DNA of 64,000 nucleotides from Zobellia nedashkovskayae (GCF_015330125.1 NZ_JADDXR010000002.1:4042685-4106684); one strand, 5' to 3'. Shown: positions 26,094 to 34,983, counted from the stretch's first letter. A program made the numbers and translations. The notes: a model not told the origin generated them from the letters alone.

Positions 26094-27095
26094 TTATTCT
26101 CTTAAGTACGACACCAGTGTATCTATAAAAACATCAAACTTTTCTACATGTGGCAGGTGGCCTACATTTTCAATCTCTACCAGTTTTGAGTTTGGTATCG
26201 TTTTTTTAGTTTGTTTTCCTAACTCACTATATAACCCCATAGTTTTTCTAACCTCTTCTGAAACCAATGATTTTCCTAAAGCGGTTCGGTCTCTAGTTCC
26301 TATAATTAACAAAGTGGGAGCGGTTACATTTTTAAATTCATACACCACAGGTTGGGTGAAAATCATGTCATACGTTAATGCAGCATTCCAGGCTATGGTT
26401 TTGTACTCAGAATTTAATGTCCAACCGGCCAATAAGTTTACCCATTGGTCGTATTCTGGTTTCCATTGATTGTCATAATAGTTAACGAGCTGGTATTTTT
26501 TTATGCCCTCGTAATTCTTTTTAAGCTCATTGGTATACCACCACTCTACTGGTTTGTAAGGCACTTTTAGTTTCCAATCTTCTAAACCAATGGGGTTTTC
26601 TAGAATCAGTTTTTCTGTGGTTTCCGGGTACATTATGGCAAAACGTGTGGCTAGCATACCCCCCATGGAATGTCCTAAAACGGCAGTTCTATTAACATTC
26701 AGCTTATCTAGCAGCGCTTTTGTGTTTTGGGCCAATTGCTGAAAGGTGTAATGAAAATGGTCTGGTTTGGAAGATTTCCCAAAGCCAATTTGGTCTGGAA
26801 CAATAACACGGAAACCTTCTTTGGTCAAAGCATCTATCGTGGTTTGCCAATAGGCGCCATTAAAGTTTTTACCGTGTAACAGCACAATGTTTTTACCATT
26901 GTAATTTTCTGGAGTAACATCCATATAGGACATTTGTAAATCTTGCTCTTGAATGTTCAATTCTAATGTTTCCACCCGAAAAGGATATTCATAATTTGAT
27001 AATTCAATATCTAACCAATGCAAATTATTGTCTTGTGCGATAGTAAATTGCGTGGAGAGGATTACTATAAGCAACCCGAATAGATTCTTTTTCAT
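26094..27095 (-). CDS. Exported alpha/beta hydrolase
   Basis: 333 residues with a signal peptide (MKKNLFGLLIVILS..., cleavage near FTIAQ). Typical alpha/beta fold marks: VLLHGKNFNGAYW (oxyanion), GHSMGGMLATRFA (nucleophile Ser), IIGTRDRTALGKS (acid region) and VGHLPHVEK (catalytic His). Substrate unknown; the sequence is of the general hydrolase/haloalkane dehalogenase-like branch. A hairpin terminator follows. Confidence 0.87.
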   Translation of the reverse strand: MKKNLFGLLIVILSTQFTIAQDNNLHWLDIELSNYEYPFRVETLELNIQEQDLQMSYMDVTPENYNGKNIVLLHGKNFNGAYWQTTIDALTKEGFRVIVPDQIGFGKSSKPDHFHYTFQQLAQNTKALLDKLNVNRTAVLGHSMGGMLATRFAIMYPETTEKLILENPIGLEDWKLKVPYKPVEWWYTNELKKNYEGIKKYQLVNYYDNQWKPEYDQWVNLLAGWTLNSEYKTIAWNAALTYDMIFTQPVVYEFKNVTAPTLLIIGTRDRTALGKSLVSEEVRKTMGLYSELGKQTKKTIPNSKLVEIENVGHLPHVEKFDVFIDTLVSYLRE

Positions 27096-27407
27096 TTTGC
27101 AAATTCTAATAGGAAATAATTCTTATTCTACTCTGTTTTTATGTTCTGAATATTAAGCGATTATCGAATCAAAAACCCGAGTCCGCACTTAATTTCACAG
27201 CAAATTTAAGGCTGTATAAAACATTCGAGTAACAGAAAGTTTTAAGGTTTTCATAAAAGATTCTATGTGCAATTTTTAGTACCGAGTAAACGTGTTTAAA
27301 AGTATTCTGGATACCCTACTATCACAATAAAAAACCCATCAACCAACAGTATATATTGACAGATGGGTTTCCTTTTATCATAAATTTCGTTTCGTATTAA
27401 ACGGGAT
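27096..27407. other. 312-bp intergenic region; terminator only
   Basis: No ORF of credible length. It contains the terminator at 27332-27370. The promoter of the hydrolase must lie at the left end, but no exact -7 match was found. Confidence 0.5.
27332..27370 (-). terminator. Terminator after the small lipoprotein
   Basis: AAACCCATC (27332-27340) and GATGGGTTT (27362-27370) form a stem; on the minus strand the right arm is followed by TTTTTTATT. It lies 38 bp below the stop of the 27408-27869 gene. Confidence 0.65.
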
Positions 27408-27869
27408 TTAATTCAGCTTTTTATATATCTCAATATTTTGAAAAATAGTATCGTTTCGCTCATAAGTGTTTACCTGCTTATAAGTGTTATTACTGCGTTC
27501 TATGGGAATTACATATGTACTTACATCACTCTGCATAGATTTAGACATTGAGGTCAGGGTTTCTATAATGGTATCATTTTTAAAAGTGTAGGTACCATAG
27601 CCATGCCATTCAGATGCATCCGCAGCTGGGTCCGTATTCCAGATGACGTGCCCATCTAAATAGATTTTATGTTGCACTTTACTGGTGTTAACACTAAGCG
27701 TGTCTCCGTTTCCTAGGTTATAGAAATGGCTCAATTCCCAAACCCCATCTATGGCGCTTGAATTACTTACTTTTTCTAAATTACCGGTTGCATTACAAGA
27801 AATGCAGATAATTGTTAGTAGAAATGTGCTGGCTAAAATGATGCTCTTTAATTTAGTTCTCATATTCAT
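27408..27869 (-). CDS. Small lipoprotein, lipocalin-like (DUF4488-like)
   Basis: 153 residues with a lipobox near CISC (Cys25). The sequence 'GVWELSHFYNLGNGDTL' followed by 'GYGTYTFKNDTIIETL' and a closing 'NTYERNDTIFQNIEIYKK' resembles short lipocalin-like bacteroidete domains that begin with a GxW motif. Function unknown. Confidence 0.6.
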   Translation of the reverse strand: MNMRTKLKSIILASTFLLTIICISCNATGNLEKVSNSSAIDGVWELSHFYNLGNGDTLSVNTSKVQHKIYLDGHVIWNTDPAADASEWHGYGTYTFKNDTIIETLTSMSKSMQSDVSTYVIPIERSNNTYKQVNTYERNDTIFQNIEIYKKLN

Positions 27870-27884
27870 TTTTTTAATTATAAA

Positions 27885-28346
27885 TCACTTAATCTTTTGT
27901 CCCATTTTAAAACCGCAAAAAGTTAGAAAAACGAGTAATACTATTTGTGTATAGAAGAGAACACCAGTTAGCGTTCCTATAAAATCATTCATTGCATGCG
28001 CTCCTTGATCAAGCGAACTTCCATTAGAGGGTTTTGCTAACAAGGTTAATATGTTTGTTATTTTACCAAAGGCGAGTATGAGTACAATACTAGTTACGAT
28101 TAAAATTAGATTAGCCCGAACATTATTAAACTTTTCCATAATTGCTCTAAAAAGGTATACTGAAAAAAAGACGAATACTATCACTAGAAGAATTATGGGC
28201 CACTTTGGAGTTACATAATAGGTGTCATAAATACTAATAGAAAAATTTGAACTAGGTTCAATCTCGTCTAAACCAAACAACAAAAGACACAACAGAAATG
28301 ACAAACCGGTTGAGGCAATTAAATACAAAGTATCTTTTCTATTCAT
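27885..28346 (-). CDS. Four-helix membrane protein of unknown function
   Basis: 153 residues starting from ATG 28346 (MNRKDTLYLIAS); an upstream extension to 28457 lacks hydrophobic character and overlaps the next gene, so it is rejected. Four hydrophobic segments are seen (about 7-25, 46-65, 80-100 and 128-148) with a small loop near residue 112 (PSNGSSLDQGAHAMNDF). No known domain recognised. It lies 28 bp below the upstream lipoprotein on the same strand and 15 bp above the lipocalin-like gene, so an operon of the three is likely. Confidence 0.6.
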   Translation of the reverse strand: MNRKDTLYLIASTGLSFLLCLLLFGLDEIEPSSNFSISIYDTYYVTPKWPIILLVIVFVFFSVYLFRAIMEKFNNVRANLILIVTSIVLILAFGKITNILTLLAKPSNGSSLDQGAHAMNDFIGTLTGVLFYTQIVLLVFLTFCGFKMGQKIK

Positions 28347-28374
28347 AGATTTGTAAGTTTTATTACTAAAATAA

Positions 28375-29517
28375 TTACTTAATAATTGCTGCTGCACCAC
28401 CAGCACTAAAAGCTTGTGTGGTTTCAATATATGTACCTTTTCCTGTTTTAGGGTCAATGATTATAAATTCTCCATTTGTGGTAAGCCCGATAAGCTGATT
28501 TCTAAAAAAAGCCAAGCCCCAAACTTCTTTAAATCCGGTTTCACCAATAAACTCTGTCACTCCTGTAGTTAAGTTTATGGTAACAAGTTGGTCTGTTGAA
28601 GAACCTGGAACAACTAACGTTCCATATAGAAAAGACTTGCTCCCGTCAAAGACTAAATCACCAGATGACATTGCACCTAAACTAAAAGAATCAATTACGG
28701 TGACTTTAGCAGTAAGAGGGTCAATAATTATAAATTCGCCTCCACGTGTAGCTCCATAAAGTGTGGTGTCACTCCCCTCCAGTGCATTAACATTAGGAAT
28801 ATCAACTTTGCCTACTAAGGTTCCTTCACCCGTATTTAAATCGATAGTTATTAAATCTGAATAAGCTGAAATACCATAAAGGACATTATCAAAAAAAGCA
28901 ATATCAGTCAATTTGTAACCTGTTGAACCTATATTGATTACTTCAGCTGTGTCAAAATTTAATGTAGATAATTTAGAATTATACGAATAATCAGCAAAAT
29001 GGATAAGTCGTTTTTCTGCATCCTCCTCGTTGATTATAGTGCTAACCTGAGTTACAGTAGAGACGGATTGGTTCTTATCCTTAACACTGATATTTGTATT
29101 AAAACTATCCTCATTAATTGAAGATGGAATTTCAATAGTTATACTAACGGATTCAGTTTCTGCCCCCGCAAGTCCATTATTATTAATAAACGTGTAATAT
29201 TCAGAAGCACCTTCAATCGTAAAATAAATCTCTTCAATATTTGAATCTACTTCAAACACTAAATTAATACGTTCTTGAGATAACCTTGTCGTTTGAATTC
29301 TATCAGGATAGCTTATGATTGACGGGAAACCACTTTGATTTGAATTTGGGATACTTCCAGTGGTTAAAACACCAATTTCATTGTTTACCAAAATATTAAG
29401 AGCCTTAAGAATTTTGTCTGGTTCGGAATTTTCGATAAAAGGAATTTCATCATCAGTACAAGCCGTTGTAAGGATTGATGAAATAGCGATGATTGATAGA
29501 TAAATAAAGCGTTTCAT
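28375..29517 (-). CDS. Lipoprotein with N-terminal CARDB-like strands and a propeller-type C-terminus
   Basis: 380 residues, lipobox TTAC (Cys20). The first ~170 residues are beta-rich without obvious motif. From about residue 175, repeats of the form 'LYGISAYSDLITIDLNTGEGTLVGKV', 'LYGATRGGEFIIIDPLTAKVTVI' and 'LIGLTTNGEFIIIDPKTGKGTYIE' give a DUF4394/propeller-like architecture. It is likely anchored and extracytoplasmic. Its role is unknown. Confidence 0.62.
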   Translation of the reverse strand: MKRFIYLSIIAISSILTTACTDDEIPFIENSEPDKILKALNILVNNEIGVLTTGSIPNSNQSGFPSIISYPDRIQTTRLSQERINLVFEVDSNIEEIYFTIEGASEYYTFINNNGLAGAETESVSITIEIPSSINEDSFNTNISVKDKNQSVSTVTQVSTIINEEDAEKRLIHFADYSYNSKLSTLNFDTAEVINIGSTGYKLTDIAFFDNVLYGISAYSDLITIDLNTGEGTLVGKVDIPNVNALEGSDTTLYGATRGGEFIIIDPLTAKVTVIDSFSLGAMSSGDLVFDGSKSFLYGTLVVPGSSTDQLVTINLTTGVTEFIGETGFKEVWGLAFFRNQLIGLTTNGEFIIIDPKTGKGTYIETTQAFSAGGAAAIIK

Positions 29518-29736
29518 TTTACGATTTCTTTTCAGTATTCAATTAATCCTTGAAATTTGCCTATAAAATATGAGTGGTCATTGTGCATCAACATTTTAAA
29601 GGGACAATGTACATACTTTAACAAAATATATCTGACAATTATTTGTAAGTTTTTAAACAAACTTTTTAAAAGTGAAGTTTTAAGGAAAATATTAAAGTAT
29701 AAATGGAAAACTCTGTTATTCACTAAAAACAAAAAA

Positions 29737-29763
29737 GCGGCAAAAACTTGAAGCTCTTGCCGC
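29737..29763 (-). terminator. Terminator after the redox operon
   Basis: GCGGCAA (29737-29743) and TTGCCGC (29757-29763) form a seven-base stem; on the minus strand TTTTTTG follows. It lies 36 bp below the stop of the SIP-like gene. Confidence 0.75.
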
Positions 29764-29799
29764 ATAGGGTACTACCTAAATCTATATATTTAATTGAGG

Positions 29800-30528
29800 T
29801 TACTCCAATCCCTTTTTTTCTGGGTTCCAAAAAGGTTTTGTTTTAATCTGCTTAGTTGGCCACTGCAATTCTTTTCTAAAAAATTGATTTAGTGCAACAC
29901 ATAACCTACTATCGCCAGCAACATAGACCATCTTCTTACCCTTTAATTCAGGAACTATTTCCCTTAGTTTAGCAATGATTTCAGTACTTGGGTTTTGAGG
30001 AAAATCATAGAAGTCAAAAGGAGTGCTTCCATCAATATCTGGGAATAATTCGCTTTTTTGTTGACTGTATATGAGACTAGCTAGTTGTTTGTTTTTGCCA
30101 ATATTTCGATTTACCATATACAAGTGAGAAAGCGCAGAAAGGTCTCCTACCATAAGATAACTATCCGCAGAATCATCTGCTAGAAAATTGCCTTTCTTCC
30201 ATTTAAAATAAACCTGGTCACCCACTTGGCATTCCTTTGCCCATTGTGAGCCCATACCGTTGCTATGCGTAGCGATTGCTAAATCTAGGAAACCTTCTTT
30301 GCTGTTAATATCCCACACGCTGTAACTTCTGATTTTATCTTTTAAGGATACCTCTTCATTACCAATACCAATAGCCATTCGCAAGAAAGAACCAGGTAGA
30401 AAATTAGCGTTGCGAATACTCTCGCTTTGTAACCGGATTCTAAAAACCGACTGAGAAAGGGCTTTCTTTTCTGTAATGACAGCCTCATTTAAGACTACCT
30501 TTTTTAAGATGTTTTCTATGATGCTCAC
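29800..30528 (-). CDS. Siderophore-interacting-protein-like FAD oxidoreductase
   Basis: 242 residues. Layout of the FAD-binding SIP family: IRSYSVWDINSKEGFLDLAIATHSNGMGSQW covers the FAD/NAD-binding RxYS motif (R-S-Y-S) and the GxGSxW region, then the SIP half with LMVGDLSALSHL and MVYVAGDSRLC. These flavoproteins reduce Fe(III) in siderophores (for example ViuB/YqjH) with NAD(P)H. It is the last gene of a minus-strand run starting near 33001 and lies only 11 bp after the NmrA-like gene, so coupling is likely. Role in iron reduction is inferred. Confidence 0.83.
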   Translation of the reverse strand: MSIIENILKKVVLNEAVITEKKALSQSVFRIRLQSESIRNANFLPGSFLRMAIGIGNEEVSLKDKIRSYSVWDINSKEGFLDLAIATHSNGMGSQWAKECQVGDQVYFKWKKGNFLADDSADSYLMVGDLSALSHLYMVNRNIGKNKQLASLIYSQQKSELFPDIDGSTPFDFYDFPQNPSTEIIAKLREIVPELKGKKMVYVAGDSRLCVALNQFFRKELQWPTKQIKTKPFWNPEKKGLE

Positions 30529-30539
30529 TGCTGCTCTGT

Positions 30540-31400
30540 TTAGATTTGTGGATGATTTTGATGATAATTCTCTATTATCCCTAGCGGAGATTTATGAGGT
30601 CTTCCGGCTACTTTTTCAAAATCAGAAGGTACATCATTCGCACCATTTTTAATGCCTTCATAAATACCGGCAATAACGGTACCCAGAAATTCACCCAGCG
30701 CATCTTGACGTTCTTTTTTATACGCCTCAACAGGAACCGAAGTATATTTTAAATTCGTCTTGTACACCTCATTAATATATGCTGCCAGTTGTGCTTGTGT
30801 AATAGCTTCGCCCAACAGATTATAGGTATTGCCATCCAGATGATCATTGTTAAGCATTTGCGCGTAAGCAAAGCCCAGCTCTTCCCTACTGGTATAACCA
30901 CATTTACCATCTGCAGCACAATTCCTAATCTCACCTTCTTTTACATAGGTATTTATATATTCTAAATCTGGCTCAATATAAATTCCGTTTCTACCAATTA
31001 CATAGTCCAATCCTGAATTACGAACATCTTCTTCCGTCTGTCGATTGCTGTTTACTACAGGGCTAAAAGCCGTACCTGTTTCACTACCAATAATGCTTGT
31101 GTAGACTATCTTTTGTACACCATTATTCTTGGCGGCTTCTATCACATTTCTATGTTGTTCAATTCTCTTTTGAGGCTCGTCCATTCCTGAGACGAGTAAT
31201 ACTTTATTTACTCCTTTTAGAGCGCTATTAAAATCTTCCCGATTGTTATAATCGCCTTTTCTGATTTCTACGCCTAAATGTATTGCTTTTTCAGGGGTTC
31301 TAGCAATACCGATTACGTTGTCTTTCCCTATTAAATCAACTAAGTGCTTTACAATTGAAGCCCCCAATTTTCCACTTGCCGATGTGACTGCTATTTTCAT
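30540..31400 (-). CDS. NmrA-like NAD(P)-binding oxidoreductase (QorB-like)
   Basis: 286 residues. The Rossmann start is MKIAVTSASGKLGAS (GxxGxxG-like), then IGIARTPEK and GDYNNREDFNSALKGV; YVIGRNGIYIEPDLEYI and LLGEAITQAQLAAYINEVY are typical of the NmrA/QorB (YtfG) family of quinone reductases and redox sensors. No catalytic YxxxK is evident, as usual for NmrA members. Co-directional with the SIP-like gene. Confidence 0.83.
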   Translation of the reverse strand: MKIAVTSASGKLGASIVKHLVDLIGKDNVIGIARTPEKAIHLGVEIRKGDYNNREDFNSALKGVNKVLLVSGMDEPQKRIEQHRNVIEAAKNNGVQKIVYTSIIGSETGTAFSPVVNSNRQTEEDVRNSGLDYVIGRNGIYIEPDLEYINTYVKEGEIRNCAADGKCGYTSREELGFAYAQMLNNDHLDGNTYNLLGEAITQAQLAAYINEVYKTNLKYTSVPVEAYKKERQDALGEFLGTVIAGIYEGIKNGANDVPSDFEKVAGRPHKSPLGIIENYHQNHPQI

Positions 31401-31414
31401 ATGTTTTCTTTTTA

Positions 31415-31452
31415 CTCGATAATCGAGATTAAATGCTCCGAGGCTTGCCTCG
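31415..31452. repeat. Cluster of short palindromes
   Basis: CTCGAT-A-ATCGAG (31415-31427) and CGAGGC-TT-GCCTCG (31439-31452) are perfect palindromes 11 bp apart. A related GGGCTTGCCC sits nearby. They lie between the ORFs of a co-directional gene set and could be a dispersed REP-like element. Confidence 0.45.
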
Positions 31453-31517
31453 AAATCAAAATGTATTCCTATTACTACCTCGTGGGCTTGCCCAGAGATA
31501 GTTTACTTCTATTAATT

Positions 31518-32144
31518 TTAAGCTAGACCTGCTTTCTTTTTACGAATGGCCATAATCCTTTTTCTCACCAATGGAATTCTAATAATAAAACCTAAGCCTA
31601 CTATTACCGCATAGATAATCCACGTTTTATCTAAAATAGCTACGTGTACCAAACTAAGGAAAATAGCTGCATAAGCTAAACTTTGTAGCTTTTTCCAGTT
31701 CTTTTTCAATAGCTTCATAGATTTTCTGTTGGAGGTAAAAAACAGAGGCACTAAAATGAGGATTGCTATAAACCCTGCTACATAATTCACTTGGGTAAAG
31801 GTTTCCATAAAACCTTCTGCCCAAATAAAAATTATAAAATGAATAAAACTCCAAACTGCTGTGGCAATACCCATAGCTTGCCTTACAAAAAGATTGGTAA
31901 CACCAAAGAGAATGAAAAACGGAGTGCACGTAAGTACCGCGGTCATCCACCTTATGGCAAACTCTCCAGAAACGTGGTACAGCATTTCTAGAGTGGTTTT
32001 GCCCTCTCCTCCTGCGCTTTCTACCAAAGTTATTGAAACCCCGTTAGATAGATTCAAGTCTAACATGTTGGTCAAGACAAGTAATGGCATACTACCCAAG
32101 ATAGCCACCAACATCCAACCATAATTCTTTTTTAAAAAGTCCAT
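31518..32144 (-). CDS. Ferric-reductase-like heme membrane protein (MsrQ/YedZ-like)
   Basis: 208 residues with about six transmembrane helices. Histidines in helices (YHVSGEFAIRW, WSFIHFIIFIW, LSLVHVAILDKTW) fit the heme b ligand pattern of the ferric reductase-like transmembrane domain, whose MsrQ branch passes electrons to the periplasmic methionine-sulfoxide reductase MsrP. No msrP gene is present in the window, so the physiological acceptor is open; the adjacent SIP-like flavoprotein could be the electron donor on the cytoplasmic side. Confidence 0.82.
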   Translation of the reverse strand: MDFLKKNYGWMLVAILGSMPLLVLTNMLDLNLSNGVSITLVESAGGEGKTTLEMLYHVSGEFAIRWMTAVLTCTPFFILFGVTNLFVRQAMGIATAVWSFIHFIIFIWAEGFMETFTQVNYVAGFIAILILVPLFFTSNRKSMKLLKKNWKKLQSLAYAAIFLSLVHVAILDKTWIIYAVIVGLGFIIRIPLVRKRIMAIRKKKAGLA

Positions 32145-32148
32145 ATAA

Positions 32149-32343
32149 TTAAGACGATTTTAATTCCCTTAACTCTTCTTCTAAAGCTTCGGCTTTTGAT
32201 TTAAACTTTTCCATAGCTTTTTTAAGCTGACCTATTTTCTTGAAAGCCTCCTCATCTTGAACCGCTTCATAAGTTATTTTACCTTCTCTTTCCTTTATTT
32301 TGGATTTGCTGCCACATGTTGGGCAACTAGCTACTTCGCTCAT
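32149..32343 (-). CDS. Small zinc-ribbon coiled-coil protein
   Basis: 64 residues: MSEVASCPTCGSK (one CPxC knuckle), then a highly charged helix of about 45 residues ending EELRELKSS. It is 4 bp from the MsrQ-like gene and 7 bp from the methyltransferase, so it is co-transcribed. The single CxxC pair suggests dimeric metal or thiol binding. No specific function. Confidence 0.68.
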   Translation of the reverse strand: MSEVASCPTCGSKSKIKEREGKITYEAVQDEEAFKKIGQLKKAMEKFKSKAEALEEELRELKSS

Positions 32344-32350
32344 ATGTTAC

Positions 32351-33001
32351 TTATTTTGTAAGTATTAATACCACTTTTCCTTCAGCTTTAGACTCTAACC
32401 GATAATTCTTGTTTTGACTTATCGTTTTTAAAAATGCCCGGGATGATGCCATGTCAGCATTATCAACATAAATAAGTGTACCTGCTTTAAAGTTAGGCTC
32501 TAACATTTTAAAAAGAGGTGAATACAAGTCTTTCCATCCATCTAACAACAATAAATCTATGGGGTCCTCATGATTTTTTAAGGTCTCCATTGCATCTCCA
32601 ATTCTTACTTCCACTAGATTACTTACTCCTGCCTTTTCAAAATTCTCTATTGCCTTAATAGCTTTTGATTCAATGAGCTCTGTAGTAATGACAGAACCTC
32701 CTGTTTCCTTAACTCCTTGTGCTAAGAACAGCGTAGAGATACCAAAAGAGGTCCCAAACTCAACAACATTTTTAAGGTTGTTTTTCTTTATCAGCCGTAC
32801 CAAATCAAGCCCTTGTTCCTTGGAAATTGAAAGATATACATCCTTAAAATCAATGGGTTGCATTGGCCTGATGATACTTTTAGTCAAACCTTTAATTATT
32901 TTGAAACGATCACTTTTTGCATCCTTAAATAAATGATTTAAGGTTAATTCTATTTTATTGGGTTGTTCAACAACTAACATAGCATATAAATTAGAATACA
33001 A
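32351..33001 (-). CDS. Class I SAM-dependent O-methyltransferase-like protein
   Basis: 216 residues from ATG 33001, or 209 from ATG 32980; the start is not decidable by RBS. The SAM site is NVVEFGTSFGISTLFLAQG (motif I with E-x-G-x-x-x-G), then GDAMETL, IDLLLLDGWKDLY (the D for metal/substrate) and IYVDNAD. This is the catechol-O-methyltransferase-like (Methyltransf_24) group. It heads the minus-strand run with the zinc-ribbon, MsrQ-like, NmrA-like and SIP-like genes. Confidence 0.83.
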   Translation of the reverse strand: MYSNLYAMLVVEQPNKIELTLNHLFKDAKSDRFKIIKGLTKSIIRPMQPIDFKDVYLSISKEQGLDLVRLIKKNNLKNVVEFGTSFGISTLFLAQGVKETGGSVITTELIESKAIKAIENFEKAGVSNLVEVRIGDAMETLKNHEDPIDLLLLDGWKDLYSPLFKMLEPNFKAGTLIYVDNADMASSRAFLKTISQNKNYRLESKAEGKVVLILTK

Positions 33002-33150
33002 AGTTCGGATAATCGTTACACCAAAAGATTATCAAAGCGAGACATAGAATGGTAAATGTGTAACCACTGATTTTAATAAATTTCTTGATTCCTATATACC
33101 AATTCTATTTTAGGATGAATATTTAAATGAATCAAAGATTATTCAAGACA

Positions 33151-33182
33151 AAAGTTCCCATAGGTTAACCTATGGGAACTTT
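33151..33182. terminator. Perfect 32-base palindrome, terminator
   Basis: AAAGTTCCCATAGGTT (33151-33166) followed by its exact reverse complement to 33182. A T-rich run follows on the plus strand and TTTTGTC on the minus strand. It lies 55 bp below the histidine decarboxylase stop and probably ends that transcript. Confidence 0.85.
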
Positions 33183-33237
33183 GTTTTTTTACTTGTTACA
33201 ACTGATTTATAATGTGATGAGTTACATCAGCTGATAA

Positions 33238-34392
33238 TCAATTACAAGCCATGCTTGCGACAGGTTCCTTCTCATTTACCATGTCCACTATAAATTCATC
33301 AATCTGTTTTTTAGTAACATTTGGCATACAAATAATATGAGTGGCCTCATCTGTAGCTAACTGCCATTTCTCTTTAATTGGTTCCGGTACTTTTGGAAAT
33401 ACCACGGTAATGGCCCCTGTATTTGTCCATGCAGGTATTCCTATTTTAGCAAGTTCCTTTTTACAATATTCCGCGGTTTCTAAGCTATGACGATACCGTT
33501 TTTCTAGACCTTCAATCCCCATTTTCTTTATAGCGTACCATAAAAATAGCGGACTATGGCCATTTCTAGATCCAGTGATTGTTGTGTCTAGAGAACCAAT
33601 ATAAGAAATACCGCGTGCAATTCTATCTCGCAAGGAGCGCTTTGCAATAATAACACCCGAAGGAAAAGGAGACCCTATAAATTTATGGCCACTAATAGAA
33701 ATACTATCCGCTCCATCTTCAAAATCAAAAGGAACGCGAGGTTCTATAAAAGCTCCATAAGAACCCGCTAAGGCAGCATCGCAATGTATATAGTGATTTT
33801 GAAATGCTAATTTTTTTAAAATTCCTTTCACCTTAGAAACATCATCCTTTGCTTCGGTCATTGTTGTTCCAAAAGTGGTAAGAACAATAGCCGGTTTATC
33901 TCGGTTAAGCTGCAAGGTATTCTCAAGGTCTTCATAATCTAATTCTCCATTTTCCTGAGCTCTAATGGTAATACTTGGTAGATTCAATAAATGAATATTT
34001 TTCCTTACACTATAATGTGTTGATTCAGAAAAATATACCATTCCTTTTGGATGTAATTCCCTAGCTAGGTATAATCCATAAAGATTGCTTTCAGAACCGC
34101 CATTTGTTACATAGCCCCAAAAGTCCTTTTGGTCAGCTCTAAATAGTTGTGCAAAGAAATCAACCACTTCCCTTTCCATTTCATGCGTTTGAACCTTATA
34201 AGTGTTATCCTCATACGGATCACCAACATTATTAATCGGATGTTTTAAGAATTCATACAATGGTGAATAATCAAAATCTTTAGCCACGGGGTATCCTATA
34301 ACTCTATCCTTTTCTTGGATTAGTTTAGTTAAAAGCTCATCTATTTGTTGTTCATTATCCATATTTGACGTCATTTCTCCATTCAATTTCAT
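33238..34392 (-). CDS. hdc: PLP-dependent histidine decarboxylase
   Basis: 384 residues. Family signs: VTNGGSESNLYG (phosphate site), SESTHYSV (stacking His126), HCDAALAGS (Asp205) and the Schiff-base lysine in ISGHKFIGSP (Lys237). The length and the 'NNVGDPY', 'GSLDTTITGSRNGH' blocks fit the histidine decarboxylase branch of the group II decarboxylases, giving histamine. Related serine or aromatic decarboxylases cannot be excluded by eye. ATG 34374 is another possible start. An Lrp/AsnC regulator diverges from it, a typical arrangement for amino-acid control. Confidence 0.82.
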   Translation of the reverse strand: MKLNGEMTSNMDNEQQIDELLTKLIQEKDRVIGYPVAKDFDYSPLYEFLKHPINNVGDPYEDNTYKVQTHEMEREVVDFFAQLFRADQKDFWGYVTNGGSESNLYGLYLARELHPKGMVYFSESTHYSVRKNIHLLNLPSITIRAQENGELDYEDLENTLQLNRDKPAIVLTTFGTTMTEAKDDVSKVKGILKKLAFQNHYIHCDAALAGSYGAFIEPRVPFDFEDGADSISISGHKFIGSPFPSGVIIAKRSLRDRIARGISYIGSLDTTITGSRNGHSPLFLWYAIKKMGIEGLEKRYRHSLETAEYCKKELAKIGIPAWTNTGAITVVFPKVPEPIKEKWQLATDEATHIICMPNVTKKQIDEFIVDMVNEKEPVASMACN

Positions 34393-34449
34393 TCTGTAAA
34401 TTTACAATTGACAATAGTTTATTACTTCTATATACATTAATTTAGATTA

Positions 34450-34481
34450 TTAAACTGTATTATTTAATTTAACAGTTTTAA
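34450..34481. promoter_or_regulatory. Inverted repeat, candidate Lrp operator
   Basis: AAACTGT (34452-34458) and ACAGTTT (34472-34478) form a perfect 7-base inverted repeat with a 13-base AT-rich spacer, flanked by T/A pairs, in the 138-bp region between hdc and the Lrp gene. Position fits autoregulation plus control of hdc. Binding by the encoded regulator is inferred. Confidence 0.5.
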
Positions 34482-34530
34482 ATTTCTGATTAGAATTTTG
34501 TAAGTATAAAGAATAGATAAATAATCTAGT

Positions 34531-34983
34531 ATGGATGAGATAGATGGTAAAATACTGATGCAGCTTCAGGAAAATGCAAAGCAAAATACCAAGGAAATAG
34601 CGAGCAAAGTGGGTCTGAGTGTAACGCCAACTTATGAAAGAATTAGAAAATTAGAGCAACAAGGAATTATAAAATCCTACGTTGCGGTATTGGATAAATC
34701 TAAAATAGGGAAAGAATTGATTGCGTACTGCCAAGTTACTTTATCAAAGCAACAGAAGAAATTAGCGGACAGTTTTAAACGTGAAATGCTTTTACTGCCA
34801 GAAATAATGGAATGTCATCAAGTCTCCGGAAATTTTGATTACTTACTAAAGATAGCCGTAGATGACATTGCCGGATTCCATGAATTTATTAATGATAAAT
34901 TGTCTATCATTGATGGAATTGCTACCATACATACCTCGTTTGTACTAAATTCAGTGAAGGACAGTACGGCTTATAATTTGTGA
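34531..34983 (+). CDS. Lrp/AsnC-family transcriptional regulator
   Basis: 150 residues. N-terminal HTH (about 4-60): ILMQLQENAKQNTKEIASKVGLS-x4-YERIRKLEQQGIIKSY, then the RAM/ACT ligand-binding domain with VTLSK, PEIMECHQVSGNFDYLLKI and IATIHTSFVL. These bind amino acids as effectors and form octamers. It is divergent from hdc and its stop touches that of the convergent class V aminotransferase gene. Histidine or histamine as effector is a guess. Confidence 0.93.
   Translation: MDEIDGKILMQLQENAKQNTKEIASKVGLSVTPTYERIRKLEQQGIIKSYVAVLDKSKIGKELIAYCQVTLSKQQKKLADSFKREMLLLPEIMECHQVSGNFDYLLKIAVDDIAGFHEFINDKLSIIDGIATIHTSFVLNSVKDSTAYNL

Noticed and set aside
33238..34392. Siderophore biosynthesis via histamine
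   Set aside because: Histidine decarboxylase and a SIP-like gene lie close, but there is no NRPS, receptor or exporter gene in the window.
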